Assembly (NCBI RefSeq): GCF_000473325.1
Contig: NZ_KI421513.1
Coordinates: 1,311,217 to 1,375,216 of the forward strand
DNA from: Leisingera caerulea DSM 24564
GTDB taxonomy: Bacteria > Pseudomonadota > Alphaproteobacteria > Rhodobacterales > Rhodobacteraceae
DNA length: 64,000 nucleotides
Reading direction: 5' to 3'
Positions 37,819 to 47,450 of the stretch are shown in pieces (the stretch's first letter is position 1; the number at the start of each line of letters is the position of its first letter). The notes under the pieces are model-generated. The model was not told the origin of the DNA and searched no databases. It saw nothing but the letters and a program-made list of their open reading frames with translations. The position numbers and the translations under genes are program-made.

Positions 37819-37863
37819 CTGCGGCGCTCACCGCCAAGGATGTTTGGCGCAGGAGGAAGCAGT

Positions 37864-38148
37864 TCAGCCGATCAGCTTGCTCAATTTCATGGCGACGCCC
37901 ATGTCGCCGGAAACCTTGATCTTGCCCATCATCACCGCGGTCATCGGGTTCAGCTTGCCGGCGAGCAGCTTTTGCAGGTTGTCTGCGGACAGGCGCAGCG
38001 TGCAATCGGTGTCCCGGTCCAGGGTTGTGGCATCCCCCTGTGAGAGCACGATGACGCCGTCATCGCCGCAATCGAATTTCAGCGAGCCATCGAAAGTTTT
38101 GCCGGCGAGCCCAGTGCGGATGCCCGCTGCGATATCTTCAAGTGCCAT
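37864..38148 (-). CDS. SCP2 sterol-binding domain protein
   Basis: 94-residue single-domain protein with the SCP2 fold pattern: FDCGDDGVIVL, DCTLRLSADNLQKLLAGKLNPMTAVMMGKIKVSGDM, LKLSKL. Such small proteins bind hydrophobic ligands; in bacteria the ligand is generally unknown. It is transcribed alone, leftward, toward the preceding hairpin. Confidence 0.88.
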   Translation of the reverse strand: MALEDIAAGIRTGLAGKTFDGSLKFDCGDDGVIVLSQGDATTLDRDTDCTLRLSADNLQKLLAGKLNPMTAVMMGKIKVSGDMGVAMKLSKLIG

Positions 38149-38227
38149 GGTGTCCTCCCTTGCCTGACGTGAGCGTTAGGCAGGCAAGGCGGTCCGGGCA
38201 ATATTGACCAAAGGGGAAGCTGGCGGA

Positions 38228-38692
38228 TTACCCGCCGGCAAGCGCGTCCTGGGTGAGCGGGCAGGGTTGGCCATCATAGAAGGCGACAAGCACCTCCCGA
38301 AACTCTGCCGGCGCGCCGGGCACGGCGGCAAACAGCGTCATCGAGGAGCGCAGTTTCTTGGCGTCGATGCTGCCAAGGATCTGTTCCGGCGCTTTGCCGC
38401 GATGCTGCAGCATCAGCTGGCTGACCTCGACCAGGCGGGCGCGGAGTTTATCGTGGTTCAGGTAGGCGGTAGCCTCCGCCAGATCCTCGATCCCGTAAAG
38501 CTGCGCCATGTGGGAGCGGCCGAGTTCGGCCAGCTGGGGAAAGACGAACCACATCCAGTGGCTCGTCTTCTGTCCTGCTGAGAGCTCACTCAGGACAGCC
38601 GCCCAGACGGTGTCCTGAGCCTCGACGAACATGTCCAGCTCTTCCGCGAAATCATCCTCGAAATCGCCGTCTATGCCGTCTTGATCACTCAC
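38228..38692 (-). CDS. DUF1810 protein
   Basis: 154-residue cytoplasmic protein with the DUF1810 hallmark [11 protein letters not shown] and [11 protein letters not shown] and a C-terminal [13 protein letters not shown] helix. The family is uncharacterised. It overlaps the argG stop region by 4 bases (ATGA), so it is translated with argG; no mechanistic link is known. An acidic N-terminal stretch ([14 protein letters not shown]) precedes the domain. Confidence 0.85.
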   Translation of the reverse strand: MSDQDGIDGDFEDDFAEELDMFVEAQDTVWAAVLSELSAGQKTSHWMWFVFPQLAELGRSHMAQLYGIEDLAEATAYLNHDKLRARLVEVSQLMLQHRGKAPEQILGSIDAKKLRSSMTLFAAVPGAPAEFREVLVAFYDGQPCPLTQDALAGG

Positions 38693-39915
38693 TTTTTGAT
38701 CCGGCGCTCGCGGGCGGCCAGCAGCTTGAGACGCAGGGCGTTCAGCTGGATGAAGCCTGCGGCGTCCTTCTGGTCGTAGGCGCCGGCGTCTTCTTCAAAG
38801 GTCACATGCGCCTCGGAGTAGAGCGAGTTGTCCGACCAGCGGCCAACGGTAGAGGCCAGGCCCTTGTAGAGCTTCACGCGCACGGTGCCGGAGACGAATT
38901 CCTGGCTCTTGTCGATGGCGGCCTGCAGCATTTCGCGTTCCGGCGAGTACCAGAAGCCGTTGTAGATAAGCTCTGCGTATTGCGGCATCAGCTGGTCCTT
39001 CAGGTGCATCGCGCCGCGGTCCATTGTGATGGATTCGATACCGCGGTGGGCTTCCAGCAGGATGGTGCCGCCCGGAGTCTCGTAAATGCCGCGGGACTTC
39101 ATGCCGACGAACCGGCCTTCGACCAGGTCGAGGCGGCCGATGCCGTGCTTGCGCCCGTATTCGTTCAGTTCGGTCAGGATGGTGGCCGGGCTCATCGCTT
39201 CGCCGTTGATGCTGACCGCATCGCCCTTCTCGAAGCCGATCTCGATGTATTCGGGAGTGTCGGGCGCGTCCTCGGGGTGGACGGTGCGCTGGTAGACGTA
39301 ATCGGGCGCTTCCTGCGCCGGGTCTTCCAGCACCTTGCCCTCGGAGGATGTGTGCAAAAGGTTCGCATCAACCGAGAAGGGTGCTTCGCCGCGCTTGTCC
39401 TTGGCGACGGGGATCTGGTGCGCCTCGGCAAACTCCAGCAGTTTGGTGCGCGAAGACAGGTCCCATTCGCGCCACGGCGCGATTACCTTGATGTCGGGGT
39501 TCAGCGCATAGGCGGCCAGTTCGAAACGGACCTGGTCGTTGCCCTTGCCGGTGGCGCCATGTGCAACCGCGTCGGCGCCAGTGGCCTCAGCAATCTCAAC
39601 CAGGCGCTTGGAGATCAGCGGGCGGGCGATGGAGGTGCCCAGCAGATAGAGGCCCTCATAGACCGCATTGGCGCGGAACATCGGGAACACGAAGTCGCGG
39701 ACAAATTCCTCGCGTACATCCTCGATGAAGATGTTCTCCGGCTTTATGCCCAGCATTTCCGCTTTCTTGCGGGCGGGCTCCAGCTCTTCACCCTGGCCGA
39801 GATCGGCGGTGAAGGTGACAACTTCGCAGCCGTATTCGGTCTGCAGCCATTTCAGGATGATCGAGGTGTCGAGGCCACCGGAATAGGCGAGCACAACTTT
39901 CTTGGGCGCGGACAT
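38689..39915 (-). CDS. argG: Argininosuccinate synthase
   Basis: 408-residue ATP-dependent ligase joining citrulline and aspartate in arginine synthesis. PP-loop AYSGGLDTS at residues 10-18, the [15 protein letters not shown] block and the YNGFWYSPE motif are clear. It starts MSAPKK at 39915. DUF1810 follows in the same leftward operon with ATGA overlap. Confidence 0.98.
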   Translation of the reverse strand: MSAPKKVVLAYSGGLDTSIILKWLQTEYGCEVVTFTADLGQGEELEPARKKAEMLGIKPENIFIEDVREEFVRDFVFPMFRANAVYEGLYLLGTSIARPLISKRLVEIAEATGADAVAHGATGKGNDQVRFELAAYALNPDIKVIAPWREWDLSSRTKLLEFAEAHQIPVAKDKRGEAPFSVDANLLHTSSEGKVLEDPAQEAPDYVYQRTVHPEDAPDTPEYIEIGFEKGDAVSINGEAMSPATILTELNEYGRKHGIGRLDLVEGRFVGMKSRGIYETPGGTILLEAHRGIESITMDRGAMHLKDQLMPQYAELIYNGFWYSPEREMLQAAIDKSQEFVSGTVRVKLYKGLASTVGRWSDNSLYSEAHVTFEEDAGAYDQKDAAGFIQLNALRLKLLAARERRIKK

Positions 39916-40053
39916 GGAATTCCCTCTCAGGTCAGAACGCCTGCGGCGTATCGGGTTTTGGCCGCAAGGGCAAGGTTTTCCGGGGTTTCGCGCACCGCGT
40001 TCGGTAACTAGGGTTCGCGCCAGAACGTGATTTTCATACTGGAGCAGATTTTC

Positions 40054-40818
40054 ATGAAACCATGGGCCCTATTCAGCCATTCTGTCGGAATGCTGGCGCG
40101 GAACTTCGGCGATATGCTGCGGGTTTTTCTGGTTCCCACGCTGTTGATCGTTGCGCTGTTTGCAACGTTTTTAAAGATGACTGGGGTGTGGGAAACCTTG
40201 CAGTGGGGCGTGGTAACCCCGATGCCAGAGAATTCAGGCTTAAGCGGCCCGCTGTTCCTGGTTTCAGTCCTTTCGCTCTTGATTGGGATGTGGAGCGTTG
40301 TTGCTTGGCACCGCTTTGTCCTGCTTGAGGAAATGCCGCAGGGCTGGCTGCCGCGCCTGGAGGGTAGCCGGGTAATGGCTTATTTCGGCCGGTCTTTGCA
40401 GATTGCACTGGTCCTGATCTGTATGATGATCCCCGTAATGCTCGTGGCTCTTCTGGTGACAACCATCCTCAGCGGGGCAGGGCCGGCTGCCCTGCAATGG
40501 ATCAGCCTGCCGATTGCAATCTTCACCACCTATCTGATCCTCAGGCTGTCGGTAATACTGCCCGCGGCGGCGCTGGGCGCGGGGATGGGGCTTCGGGATG
40601 CCTGGAACTCCACCTCAAACGCCTTCGGCGACTTGCTTGGACTGGCCGCCATTCTGGTTGCGGCCCAGTATGCAGCTCAATTCATCGCAACAGCCTTGTC
40701 AGCTTCTCCGTCGCTGGCCGCTGGTGTTTCAATCCTGATCTCAGCTGCGTTGGCGCTGTTGAACATCAGCCTGCTGACCACCCTTTACGGCCACTATGTC
40801 GAAGGCCGCCCGGTCTGA
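40054..40818 (+). CDS. Uncharacterised multi-pass membrane protein
   Basis: 254-residue hydrophobic protein with about six predicted transmembrane helices (for example [86 protein letters not shown], and a final [13 protein letters not shown]). The ATG at 40054 has GGAG upstream; 40027 is an alternative. I do not recognise the family. It reads toward ilvA, 72 bases away, with a short GC-rich inverted repeat between. Confidence 0.75.
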   Translation: MKPWALFSHSVGMLARNFGDMLRVFLVPTLLIVALFATFLKMTGVWETLQWGVVTPMPENSGLSGPLFLVSVLSLLIGMWSVVAWHRFVLLEEMPQGWLPRLEGSRVMAYFGRSLQIALVLICMMIPVMLVALLVTTILSGAGPAALQWISLPIAIFTTYLILRLSVILPAAALGAGMGLRDAWNSTSNAFGDLLGLAAILVAAQYAAQFIATALSASPSLAAGVSILISAALALLNISLLTTLYGHYVEGRPV

Positions 40819-40890
40819 ATGCCGGTATTCTTATGTATGCTTTGCACCCGCCTCTTGCCTTAGGGGCGGGCATACGCCACTGAAGGATAC

Positions 40891-42117
40891 ATGAGCGATT
40901 TCAAGACCCAGGCCCGCGCCGCTGAACAGGCGATGCGCGATGTGTTTCCCGCGACACCCTTGCAGCGCAACGTGCATCTGTCCGAACGCTTCGGCGCTGA
41001 CATTTACCTCAAGCGCGAGGACCTGAGCCCGGTCCGTTCCTACAAAATCCGCGGCGCGCTGAATGCGATGCGCAAGCAGCCGGACCAGGAGCTGTTCGTC
41101 TGCGCCTCTGCAGGGAACCATGCCCAGGGCGTTGCCTTCATGTGCCGTCACATGGGCAAGCGCGGTGTGATCTTTATGCCGGTCACAACGCCGCAGCAGA
41201 AGATCCAGAAGACCCGGATGTTCGGTGGTGACAATATCGAGATCCATCTGGTTGGCGACTATTTCGACATCTGCCTGGCGGCAGCGCAGGAATGGTGCGC
41301 GCAGGAAGGCGGGCATTTCCTGTCACCCTTCGACGATGCGGATGTCATCGAAGGCCAAGCCTCCATTGCGGTTGAAATTGAGGCTCAGTTTGGCAAGGCC
41401 CCGGATCACGTTCTGTTGCCGGTGGGCGGCGGCGGCATGTCAGCGGGCGTTTCCTCCTGGTTTGGTGAGGATGTGCACAGCCTGTTCGTGGAGCCTGAAG
41501 GCGGCGCCTGCCTGCGCGCAGCGCTGGCGGCGGGCAAGCCGGTGCCGCTGGACACCGTCGACACCTTTGTCGATGGTGCGGCGGTGGGGCGGATCGGCGA
41601 TCTGCCCTTTGATATTCTGAAGGATGTGCCGCTGCCGGATGTGCTGGCAATCTCTGAAGACCGCATTTGCGCGACCATCATCGAGATGCTGAATGTCGAG
41701 GGTATCGTGCTGGAGCCGGCGGGCGCGCTGTCGGTCGAGGCGCTGCAGGATGTGCGCTCCTGGATCCGCGGCAAGACTGTGGTCTGCGTCACGTCCGGCG
41801 GTAATTTCGATTTTGAACGGCTGCCCGAGGTCAAGGAACGGGCGCAGCGCTATTCCGGGGTGAAGAAATACTTCATCCTGCGGCTGCCGCAGCGGCCTGG
41901 CGCGCTGAAGGAGTTTCTGGGCATCCTGGGCCCTCAGGACGACATCGCCCGCTTTGAGTACATGAAGAAATCAGCCCGCAATTTCGGCTCTGTCTTGATC
42001 GGGATCGAAACCAAACGGCCGGAAAACTTTGAGCAGCTGTTCGCGCGGCTGGATGCTGCTGGGATGACCTATACGGACATCACACGGGACGAAACACTGG
42101 CGCAATTCGTGATCTGA
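40891..42117 (+). CDS. ilvA: Threonine ammonia-lyase (IlvA)
   Basis: 408-residue PLP enzyme that deaminates threonine to 2-oxobutanoate for isoleucine synthesis. The PLP lysine is Lys52 in SYKIRGA; the phosphate loop is PVGGGGMSAGV. Residues from about 325 form a single ACT-like regulatory domain (YFILRLPQRPGALKEFL), shorter than the double domain of E. coli IlvA, as in the common alphaproteobacterial form. Confidence 0.95.
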   Translation: MSDFKTQARAAEQAMRDVFPATPLQRNVHLSERFGADIYLKREDLSPVRSYKIRGALNAMRKQPDQELFVCASAGNHAQGVAFMCRHMGKRGVIFMPVTTPQQKIQKTRMFGGDNIEIHLVGDYFDICLAAAQEWCAQEGGHFLSPFDDADVIEGQASIAVEIEAQFGKAPDHVLLPVGGGGMSAGVSSWFGEDVHSLFVEPEGGACLRAALAAGKPVPLDTVDTFVDGAAVGRIGDLPFDILKDVPLPDVLAISEDRICATIIEMLNVEGIVLEPAGALSVEALQDVRSWIRGKTVVCVTSGGNFDFERLPEVKERAQRYSGVKKYFILRLPQRPGALKEFLGILGPQDDIARFEYMKKSARNFGSVLIGIETKRPENFEQLFARLDAAGMTYTDITRDETLAQFVI

Positions 42118-42132
42118 GGCTAGCGGCCGGGG

Positions 42133-42456
42133 TCAGAATTTTTCCGACATGCCGGTCAGAAAGGCAGACTTGGAAGCCTGAAACTTGGTGATGATGGCAG
42201 GGAGATCCACATCGTCTGCGCCGCCCTGCGCTGATTTTCTCTCGCCGTCCAGGCAGAGTGCGGAAAAATCTGCAAACCCGAGGTTGAGCGCGCTGCCTTT
42301 CAGGAAGTGCAGGTCCTGCTCCAGCTGGCTGCGGTCGCCGTCTTGCAGCTTACCGATAACCTCTTCGACTTCTTCGAGAAATATCTCTACGACTTCCTCG
42401 AAATCTTCTGCACCCACTTCTTCGCGCAGCTCGGTCACGCGCGGCCAGTCAATCAT
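42133..42456 (-). CDS. Hpt phosphotransfer protein
   Basis: 107-residue histidine phosphotransfer domain, a free-standing phosphorelay shuttle. The phospho-acceptor is His50 in HFLKGSALNLGF, within a four-helix-bundle pattern (acidic helix EVVEIFLEEVEEVIGKL before it). It is divergent from a receiver-PP2C protein 187 bases away, so the two probably interact. The hybrid kinase that would feed it is not in the window. Confidence 0.9.
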   Translation of the reverse strand: MIDWPRVTELREEVGAEDFEEVVEIFLEEVEEVIGKLQDGDRSQLEQDLHFLKGSALNLGFADFSALCLDGERKSAQGGADDVDLPAIITKFQASKSAFLTGMSEKF

Positions 42457-42643
42457 GTATCTTGTCCTTACGATCAGTCGCCATGCGCGATTTCTTAAGT
42501 TGATTGCAGTAAAAATATAGTGAAATAAAGGGGGAAGCTCAAATTTTAGGTTTCACCGCCTGTTAAATTTCTGGACCGATAGTATCACAAGACTGTCTGA
42601 TTTTGCCATTTGTGAGGTGCCTTCGGTGCTGCCAGAAAGTTCG

Positions 42644-43897
42644 ATGGACAACGAGGACCACACAGTGGCCGGATCAATACGCCGTGTGCTGGTTGTCGAT
42701 GACAGCCGCCTGCAAAGACGCATCCTTGTGGCTTCACTGAAGAAATGGGGTTTTGAGGTCGTCGAGGCCGAGAGCGGCGAGGCCGCGATGGAGATCTGCC
42801 AGGCGGAAACACCGGATCTGATCCTCAGCGACTGGATGATGCCGGGGATGAACGGGCTGGAGTTCTGCCGCGCCTTCCGGGCCCGCTCAAGCGAGGATTA
42901 CGCCTATTTCATCCTGCTGACCTCCAAAAGCGAAAAGAACGAGGTCGCCGAGGGGCTTGATGCCGGCGCCGATGACTTCCTGACCAAGCCGGTGAGTTCT
43001 GATGAACTGCGCGCGCGCATCTCCGCGGGGGAGCGGATCCTGCGCATGCAGCGGGAGCTGTCAGAAAAGAACCGCATTGTCTCCGAAACGCTGGGCGAGC
43101 TGCAGCGCGTGTATGACGCGATCGACAAGGACCTGATCCAGGCCCGCAAGATCCAGGAATCGCTGGTGCCGGAACTGTCCAAGACTTTTGGCTCTTCCAC
43201 CGTCAGCCTGCTGCTGAAACCCTGCGGACACATCGGTGGCGACCTGGTGGGCATGTTCTCACCGGGCGTGAACCGAATCGGCTTCTACTCCATCGACGTG
43301 TCGGGTCATGGCATCACCTCCGCGATGATGACGGCGCGGCTGGGCGGTTATCTATCCTCCAATTATTTCGATCAGAACGTCGGGATGGAGAAACGGTTTA
43401 ACCGCTTCTACGCCCTGCGCCAGCCGGAGGAGGTGGCCAGCCTGCTGAATGCCAGGCTGATCGCCGACACCGGCATCGAAGAATACTTCACCATGGCTTA
43501 CTGCATTGCTGACCTGCGCAGCGGGGTCGTCAAGATGGTGCAAGCCGGGCATCCGCACCCGCTGCTGCTGCGGAAAAATGGCGAGATGGAATTCATCGGC
43601 AAGGGCGGCGTCCCGGTGGGTCTGGTGCCGGATATCGGTTACAGCCAGGAAGAATTCACCATGGAGCGCGGCGACCGCCTGCTGCTGTTTTCAGACGGCT
43701 TCACCGAGGCGCGGCTGGAAGGTGGTTCCATGCTGGAACCCGAAGGCCTGCTTGAGCTGGTGGGAAAATGCGGATCCGGCCAGAGCGGCAAAGAGTTCCT
43801 GGACGATCTGTACTGGCACCTGACCCAGGTGATGAGCAAGGAACACGGGCTGGAAGATGATGTCTCAGCGACCTTGTTCGAGTATCAAGGTCCCTGA
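42644..43897 (+). CDS. Receiver-PP2C (SpoIIE/RsbU-like) phosphatase response regulator
   Basis: About 417 residues. Receiver domain (DD at 19-20, phospho-acceptor Asp63 in LSDWMMPGM, LTKPV lysine), a short coiled coil (LSEKNRIVSETLGELQRVYDAI), then a PP2C-type serine phosphatase with HIGGDLVG, DVSGHGITSAMM, GHPHPLLL and LLLFSDGFTEAR. This is the RsbU/HsbR architecture that dephosphorylates an anti-sigma-factor antagonist. The start is uncertain: ATG 42644 or in-frame GTGs at 42617/42626. Confidence 0.88.
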   Translation: MDNEDHTVAGSIRRVLVVDDSRLQRRILVASLKKWGFEVVEAESGEAAMEICQAETPDLILSDWMMPGMNGLEFCRAFRARSSEDYAYFILLTSKSEKNEVAEGLDAGADDFLTKPVSSDELRARISAGERILRMQRELSEKNRIVSETLGELQRVYDAIDKDLIQARKIQESLVPELSKTFGSSTVSLLLKPCGHIGGDLVGMFSPGVNRIGFYSIDVSGHGITSAMMTARLGGYLSSNYFDQNVGMEKRFNRFYALRQPEEVASLLNARLIADTGIEEYFTMAYCIADLRSGVVKMVQAGHPHPLLLRKNGEMEFIGKGGVPVGLVPDIGYSQEEFTMERGDRLLLFSDGFTEARLEGGSMLEPEGLLELVGKCGSGQSGKEFLDDLYWHLTQVMSKEHGLEDDVSATLFEYQGP

Positions 43898-43976
43898 ACC
43901 TGCCACAGCTTCAGTCTGATGGTGTCCTGGCCGCGGCTGGGATTTTGTGTATTTGGGAGGTGGGTTTAGCCCGAAT

Positions 43977-44420
43977 TCACAGGCGTGCTGCCAGCCGGGC
44001 TGCGAAATGGCGGTCGCCGGCGTTGCCCAGCCTGACGGCGGCCTCCTGCGGATCAACCCACAGCGCTTCATGCCCGTCTTCCAACGGCGGGCCAATGCGG
44101 CGCAGCGGCCGGGCAATGTAAATATGGCACAGCTTTTCGGCCCACAGATCGTATTCCGGCATATAGGCGAAACGCCGGAACATCCCCAGCTTGCGCGGGG
44201 CGGATATCTTCCAGCCGGTTTCCTCATACACCTCGCGGTGCAGGGCAGGGATCGGCGATTCGCCAGGGTCGATGCCGCCGCCCGGCAGCTGCAGGTCAGG
44301 GTGGGGGTCGTACTGGCAGGTGATCAGCAGCTTGCCGCCCCGCGGCAGCAGCGCATAAGCTCCCGGCCGCATCCGGTAGCGCCGGCCTTTTTGCGGCGTA
44401 TCGCCAAAACGTCTGATCAC
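43977..44420 (-). CDS. NUDIX hydrolase
   Basis: 147-residue NUDIX protein with the complete box GGGIDPGESPIPALHREVYEETGW. Substrate unknown. Divergent from hslO, 77 bases away; it ends 79 bases from the convergent receiver-PP2C gene. Cytoplasmic. Confidence 0.88.
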   Translation of the reverse strand: MIRRFGDTPQKGRRYRMRPGAYALLPRGGKLLITCQYDPHPDLQLPGGGIDPGESPIPALHREVYEETGWKISAPRKLGMFRRFAYMPEYDLWAEKLCHIYIARPLRRIGPPLEDGHEALWVDPQEAAVRLGNAGDRHFAARLAARL

Positions 44421-44497
44421 GGGCCGGCCCCTTCACTCCAGTATCATTTCTCCTATATAGCCCCGGTATGCCAATCCCCGGCGCGTAAGGAAACCCC

Positions 44498-45484
44498 ATG
44501 ACTCTTGGTTCGAAAATCGCGTGGGACGACACCGTCCTGCCCTTCCAGCTTGATGTATCCGACATGCGCGGCCGCGTGGCGCGGCTGGACGGTGTGCTGG
44601 ATGGTATCCTGAAACAGCATGACTATCCGCCAGCGGTTGAGGCGCTGGTCGCCGAGATGGCGCTGCTGACGGCGCTGATCGGTCAGACCATTTCGCTGCG
44701 CTGGAAACTGTCGCTGCAGGTGCAGTCCAAGGGTGCGGTGCGGATGATCGCCACCGACTATTACGCGCCGCAGAAGGAGGGCGAGATCGGCCAGATCCGC
44801 GCCTACGCCAGCTTTGACCGCGAGCGCCTGACCGATGGCGATCCGTTCGAGCAGGTGGGCGAAGGCTATTTCGCGATCCTGATCGACCAGGGCAACGGCA
44901 CCCAGCCTTATCAGGGCATCACCCCTCTGGCGCAGGGTTCGCTCAGCGCCTGCGCAGAGGCCTATTTCGCCCAGTCCGAACAGCTGCCCACCATGTTCAA
45001 GCTGAGTTTTGGAAAATCGGCTGAGCCGGGCGTGCCCGAGCATTGGCGCGCAGGCGGCGTGATGCTGCAGAGCATGCCCAAGGCGTCGCCTTTCGCGGCA
45101 CAGAGCGAGGGGACGGGAGAGGTCCTGCAAGCCTCCGATCTGGTCACCGGTGACGAGGAAGAGAACTGGAACCGGGTCACCATGCTGCTGAACACGGTGG
45201 AAGATCTGGAACTGATCGGACCGTCGGTCACCCCCACGGACCTGCTGATCCGATTGTTTCACGAGGAACAACCGCGGGTCTACGATTTTCAGCCGGTGCG
45301 CTTCGGCTGCACTTGCTCGGAAGACCGCGTGCGCCAGAGCCTGTCGATCTACTCGGCCAAGGACATCGAAAAGATGACCACCGATGACGGCCGGGTGACC
45401 GCGGACTGCCAGTTCTGCGGCGCGCATTACGACCTGGACCCCGCGTCGCTGGGGTTTGACGCGGAAAACCCGCCCAGTGAGTGA
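44498..45484 (+). CDS. hslO: Hsp33 redox-regulated chaperone
   Basis: 328-residue holdase activated by oxidation. The C-terminal zinc/redox centre is present as Cys271-Thr-Cys273 (GCTCSEDR) and Cys304-X2-Cys307 (DCQFCGAHY). N-terminal chaperone domain with MALLTALIGQT-type helix and GYFAILIDQGNGTQPYQG. A NUDIX gene overlaps its end. Confidence 0.96.
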   Translation: MTLGSKIAWDDTVLPFQLDVSDMRGRVARLDGVLDGILKQHDYPPAVEALVAEMALLTALIGQTISLRWKLSLQVQSKGAVRMIATDYYAPQKEGEIGQIRAYASFDRERLTDGDPFEQVGEGYFAILIDQGNGTQPYQGITPLAQGSLSACAEAYFAQSEQLPTMFKLSFGKSAEPGVPEHWRAGGVMLQSMPKASPFAAQSEGTGEVLQASDLVTGDEEENWNRVTMLLNTVEDLELIGPSVTPTDLLIRLFHEEQPRVYDFQPVRFGCTCSEDRVRQSLSIYSAKDIEKMTTDDGRVTADCQFCGAHYDLDPASLGFDAENPPSE

Positions 45485-46085
45485 GCCCGCACAAGATCTT
45501 ACGGACAAAATAGCCGCCGCGCTGAAGCTGGAGGGCGGCGGCTCTTCCGATTTCGATCTCAACCCCGGCACGGTGCTGCCGGAAGGGCGCAAGCTGCGGG
45601 ATGCCGGCGTTCTGGTGCCGGTCTCCATCGCCTCCGGCACGCCCCGGCTGATCCTGACCAAACGGTCCTCGGCGCTCAAGCACCACCCGGGACAGATCGC
45701 GTTTCCCGGCGGCAAGGTGGACGCGGGCGACAAGGACGCCTGCGCCGCCGCCCTGCGCGAAGCCTGGGAGGAAATCGGCCTGCCGCAGGACCTGCCTGAG
45801 ATTCTCGGCTGCCTGCCGGAGCATGAGACGGTGACCGGCTTCTCCGTGACCCCGGTGGTTGCCTTGATCCGCGAAAGATTTGCCGCACGCCCGGAAGCAG
45901 GGGAAGTGGCCGAAGTTTTTTCTGTTCCGCTAAGACACGTTCTGCACACGGAAAACTACATTATCGAGTCGCGCCGCTGGCGCGGGACCCGCCGGCGCTA
46001 TTATACCGTACCTTATGGGCCCTATTACATTTGGGGCGCCACCGCGCGGATGCTGCGCGGCTTTGCGGCACGGATGGAGAGCTGA
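45477..46085 (+). CDS. NUDIX CoA pyrophosphatase-like hydrolase
   Basis: About 202-residue NUDIX protein with the CoA-type extension: KHHPGQIAFPGGKVDAGDKDACAAALREAWEEIGL combines the UPF0035 LLxxR-like region and NUDIX box, suggesting action on CoA or its derivatives. I take the GTG at 45477 (protein begins SEPAQDL, 8-base overlap with hslO); a TTG at 45456 is the alternative. The stop overlaps the cca start (TGATG). Confidence 0.87.
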   Translation: MSEPAQDLTDKIAAALKLEGGGSSDFDLNPGTVLPEGRKLRDAGVLVPVSIASGTPRLILTKRSSALKHHPGQIAFPGGKVDAGDKDACAAALREAWEEIGLPQDLPEILGCLPEHETVTGFSVTPVVALIRERFAARPEAGEVAEVFSVPLRHVLHTENYIIESRRWRGTRRRYYTVPYGPYYIWGATARMLRGFAARMES

Positions 46086-47236
46086 TGCGGATCGACCAGC
46101 CCTGGCTTAAGGATCAGGCAACTCAGGCGGTTTTCGAGGCCGTTACCGCAGATGGTGCGCAGGTGCTGTTTGTTGGCGGTTGCGTGCGCAACGCGCTGCT
46201 GTGCGAGCCGGTCTCCGACATGGATATCGCCACCGATGCGCGGCCGGAGCAGGTATTGGAGCTCGCCGCCCGAGCCGGAATCAAGGCGGTGCCGACCGGG
46301 ATCGACCACGGCACCGTGACCCTGATCAAAAACGGTATCCCGCATGAGATCACCACCTTTCGCAAGGACGTGGCCACCGACGGCCGCCGGGCTGTGGTGG
46401 CGTTTTCAACCGATATAGCCGAGGACGCCCGCCGCCGCGATTTCACCATGAATGCGATTTACGCGCGCCCGGATGGCGAAGTAGTCGATCCGCTGGGCGG
46501 CCTGCCGGATCTGACCCAGCGCCGGGTGCGGTTTATCGGAACGGCGGAAAACCGCATCCGTGAGGATTACTTGCGCAGCTTGCGGTATTTCCGCTTTCAT
46601 GCCTGGTACGGCGATCACACAGAAGGCTTTGATCCGGATGCGCTGGCGGCGATTGCTGCCAATCTGGACGGGCTGGCGTCGCTGTCCAAGGAGCGCGTCG
46701 GCGCGGAGCTGTTGAAGCTGCTGGCGGCTCCCGATCCTGCGCCCTCGGTTGCAGCAATGCGGCAGACCGGCGTCCTGGCTCAAATTCTGCCGGGTGCCGA
46801 TGACCGCGCCCTGGCGCCTCTGATTCACCTGGAGGCGGGGCGTCCGGCTTCCGGTATCCGCCGCCTTGCTGCGCTGGGCGGGGGAGGTCTGCAAGAGGCC
46901 CTGCGGCTGAGCAAGGCACAGGCCTCTCATCTGGCCGCAATCCGCGCGGCCGCATCTGGCACCGCGGCGGCGGGGGAGCTGGGATACCGGCTCGGCGCGG
47001 AGAAGGCACTGGATTCACTGCTGCTGCGCGCTGCGCTGCTGGAGCAGCCGTTTTTCCCCGATTTAGAGACTGAAATCGCGCTGGGCGCGGAGGCAGTTTT
47101 CCCGGTGAAAGCCCGGGATCTTCTGCCGGATCTGCAAGGGCCGGCTTTGGGTGCGGCAGTAAAGAAGCTGGAAGCGGACTGGATTGCGTCGGGGTTCACC
47201 CTCAGCCGCGAAGAGCTGCTGGGCACCCTCCGCTGA
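46085..47236 (+). CDS. cca: CCA tRNA nucleotidyltransferase / poly(A) polymerase family
   Basis: 383-residue class II nucleotidyltransferase. FVGGCVRNALL, the catalytic DMDIATDA aspartates, RDFTMNAIYA, and the head-domain motif REDYLRSLRYFRFHA are typical. It adds or repairs CCA on tRNA. ATG at 46085 overlaps the NUDIX stop. It sits at the end of the hslO-NUDIX-cca operon. Confidence 0.93.
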   Translation: MRIDQPWLKDQATQAVFEAVTADGAQVLFVGGCVRNALLCEPVSDMDIATDARPEQVLELAARAGIKAVPTGIDHGTVTLIKNGIPHEITTFRKDVATDGRRAVVAFSTDIAEDARRRDFTMNAIYARPDGEVVDPLGGLPDLTQRRVRFIGTAENRIREDYLRSLRYFRFHAWYGDHTEGFDPDALAAIAANLDGLASLSKERVGAELLKLLAAPDPAPSVAAMRQTGVLAQILPGADDRALAPLIHLEAGRPASGIRRLAALGGGGLQEALRLSKAQASHLAAIRAAASGTAAAGELGYRLGAEKALDSLLLRAALLEQPFFPDLETEIALGAEAVFPVKARDLLPDLQGPALGAAVKKLEADWIASGFTLSREELLGTLR

Positions 47237-47450
47237 CAAGGGGTGTCAGCAGCGTCACAACCTTGGGGGGTGACAAAGCTGCCAATCTTGCGTACCCATA
47301 GGGCAGCCACCACATGACGGAGGAATGCTGATGTATTACGGGATCTGGTTTCTTTAACGCCTGAGACCTTGCCCCGTTTGACGTGGGAGCCTTGGGCCGC
47401 CCGCTGTCTGCATCTGTATTCCGATTTGCTCGAACGCCAGGAGCACCCGC
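47237..47450 (+). promoter_or_regulatory. Leader region of the ABC transporter operon with an 8-codon aromatic ORF
   Basis: 214 bases. At 47331-47357 lies a tiny ORF, MYYGIWFL, with a strong ribosome site GGAGG at 47319-47323, 7 bases before its ATG. Four of its eight residues are aromatic. No classic attenuator hairpin with a T run follows before the transporter ATG at 47451. Several short repeats (CAAGG/CCTTG, GTCAC/GTGAC) lie at 47237-47275, possibly the end of the cca transcript. Confidence 0.45.

Noticed and set aside
42457..42643. Small RNA or gene in the AT-rich Hpt/receiver intergenic
   Set aside because: No ORF with a ribosome site and no clear hairpin-terminator; treated as a divergent promoter region.
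44453..45949. 498-codon minus-strand frame antisense to hslO and the NUDIX gene
   Set aside because: Shadow frame; the plus-strand genes have full motifs and overlap-coupled starts. Composition (many Arg, His, Gln) is typical of a shadow.
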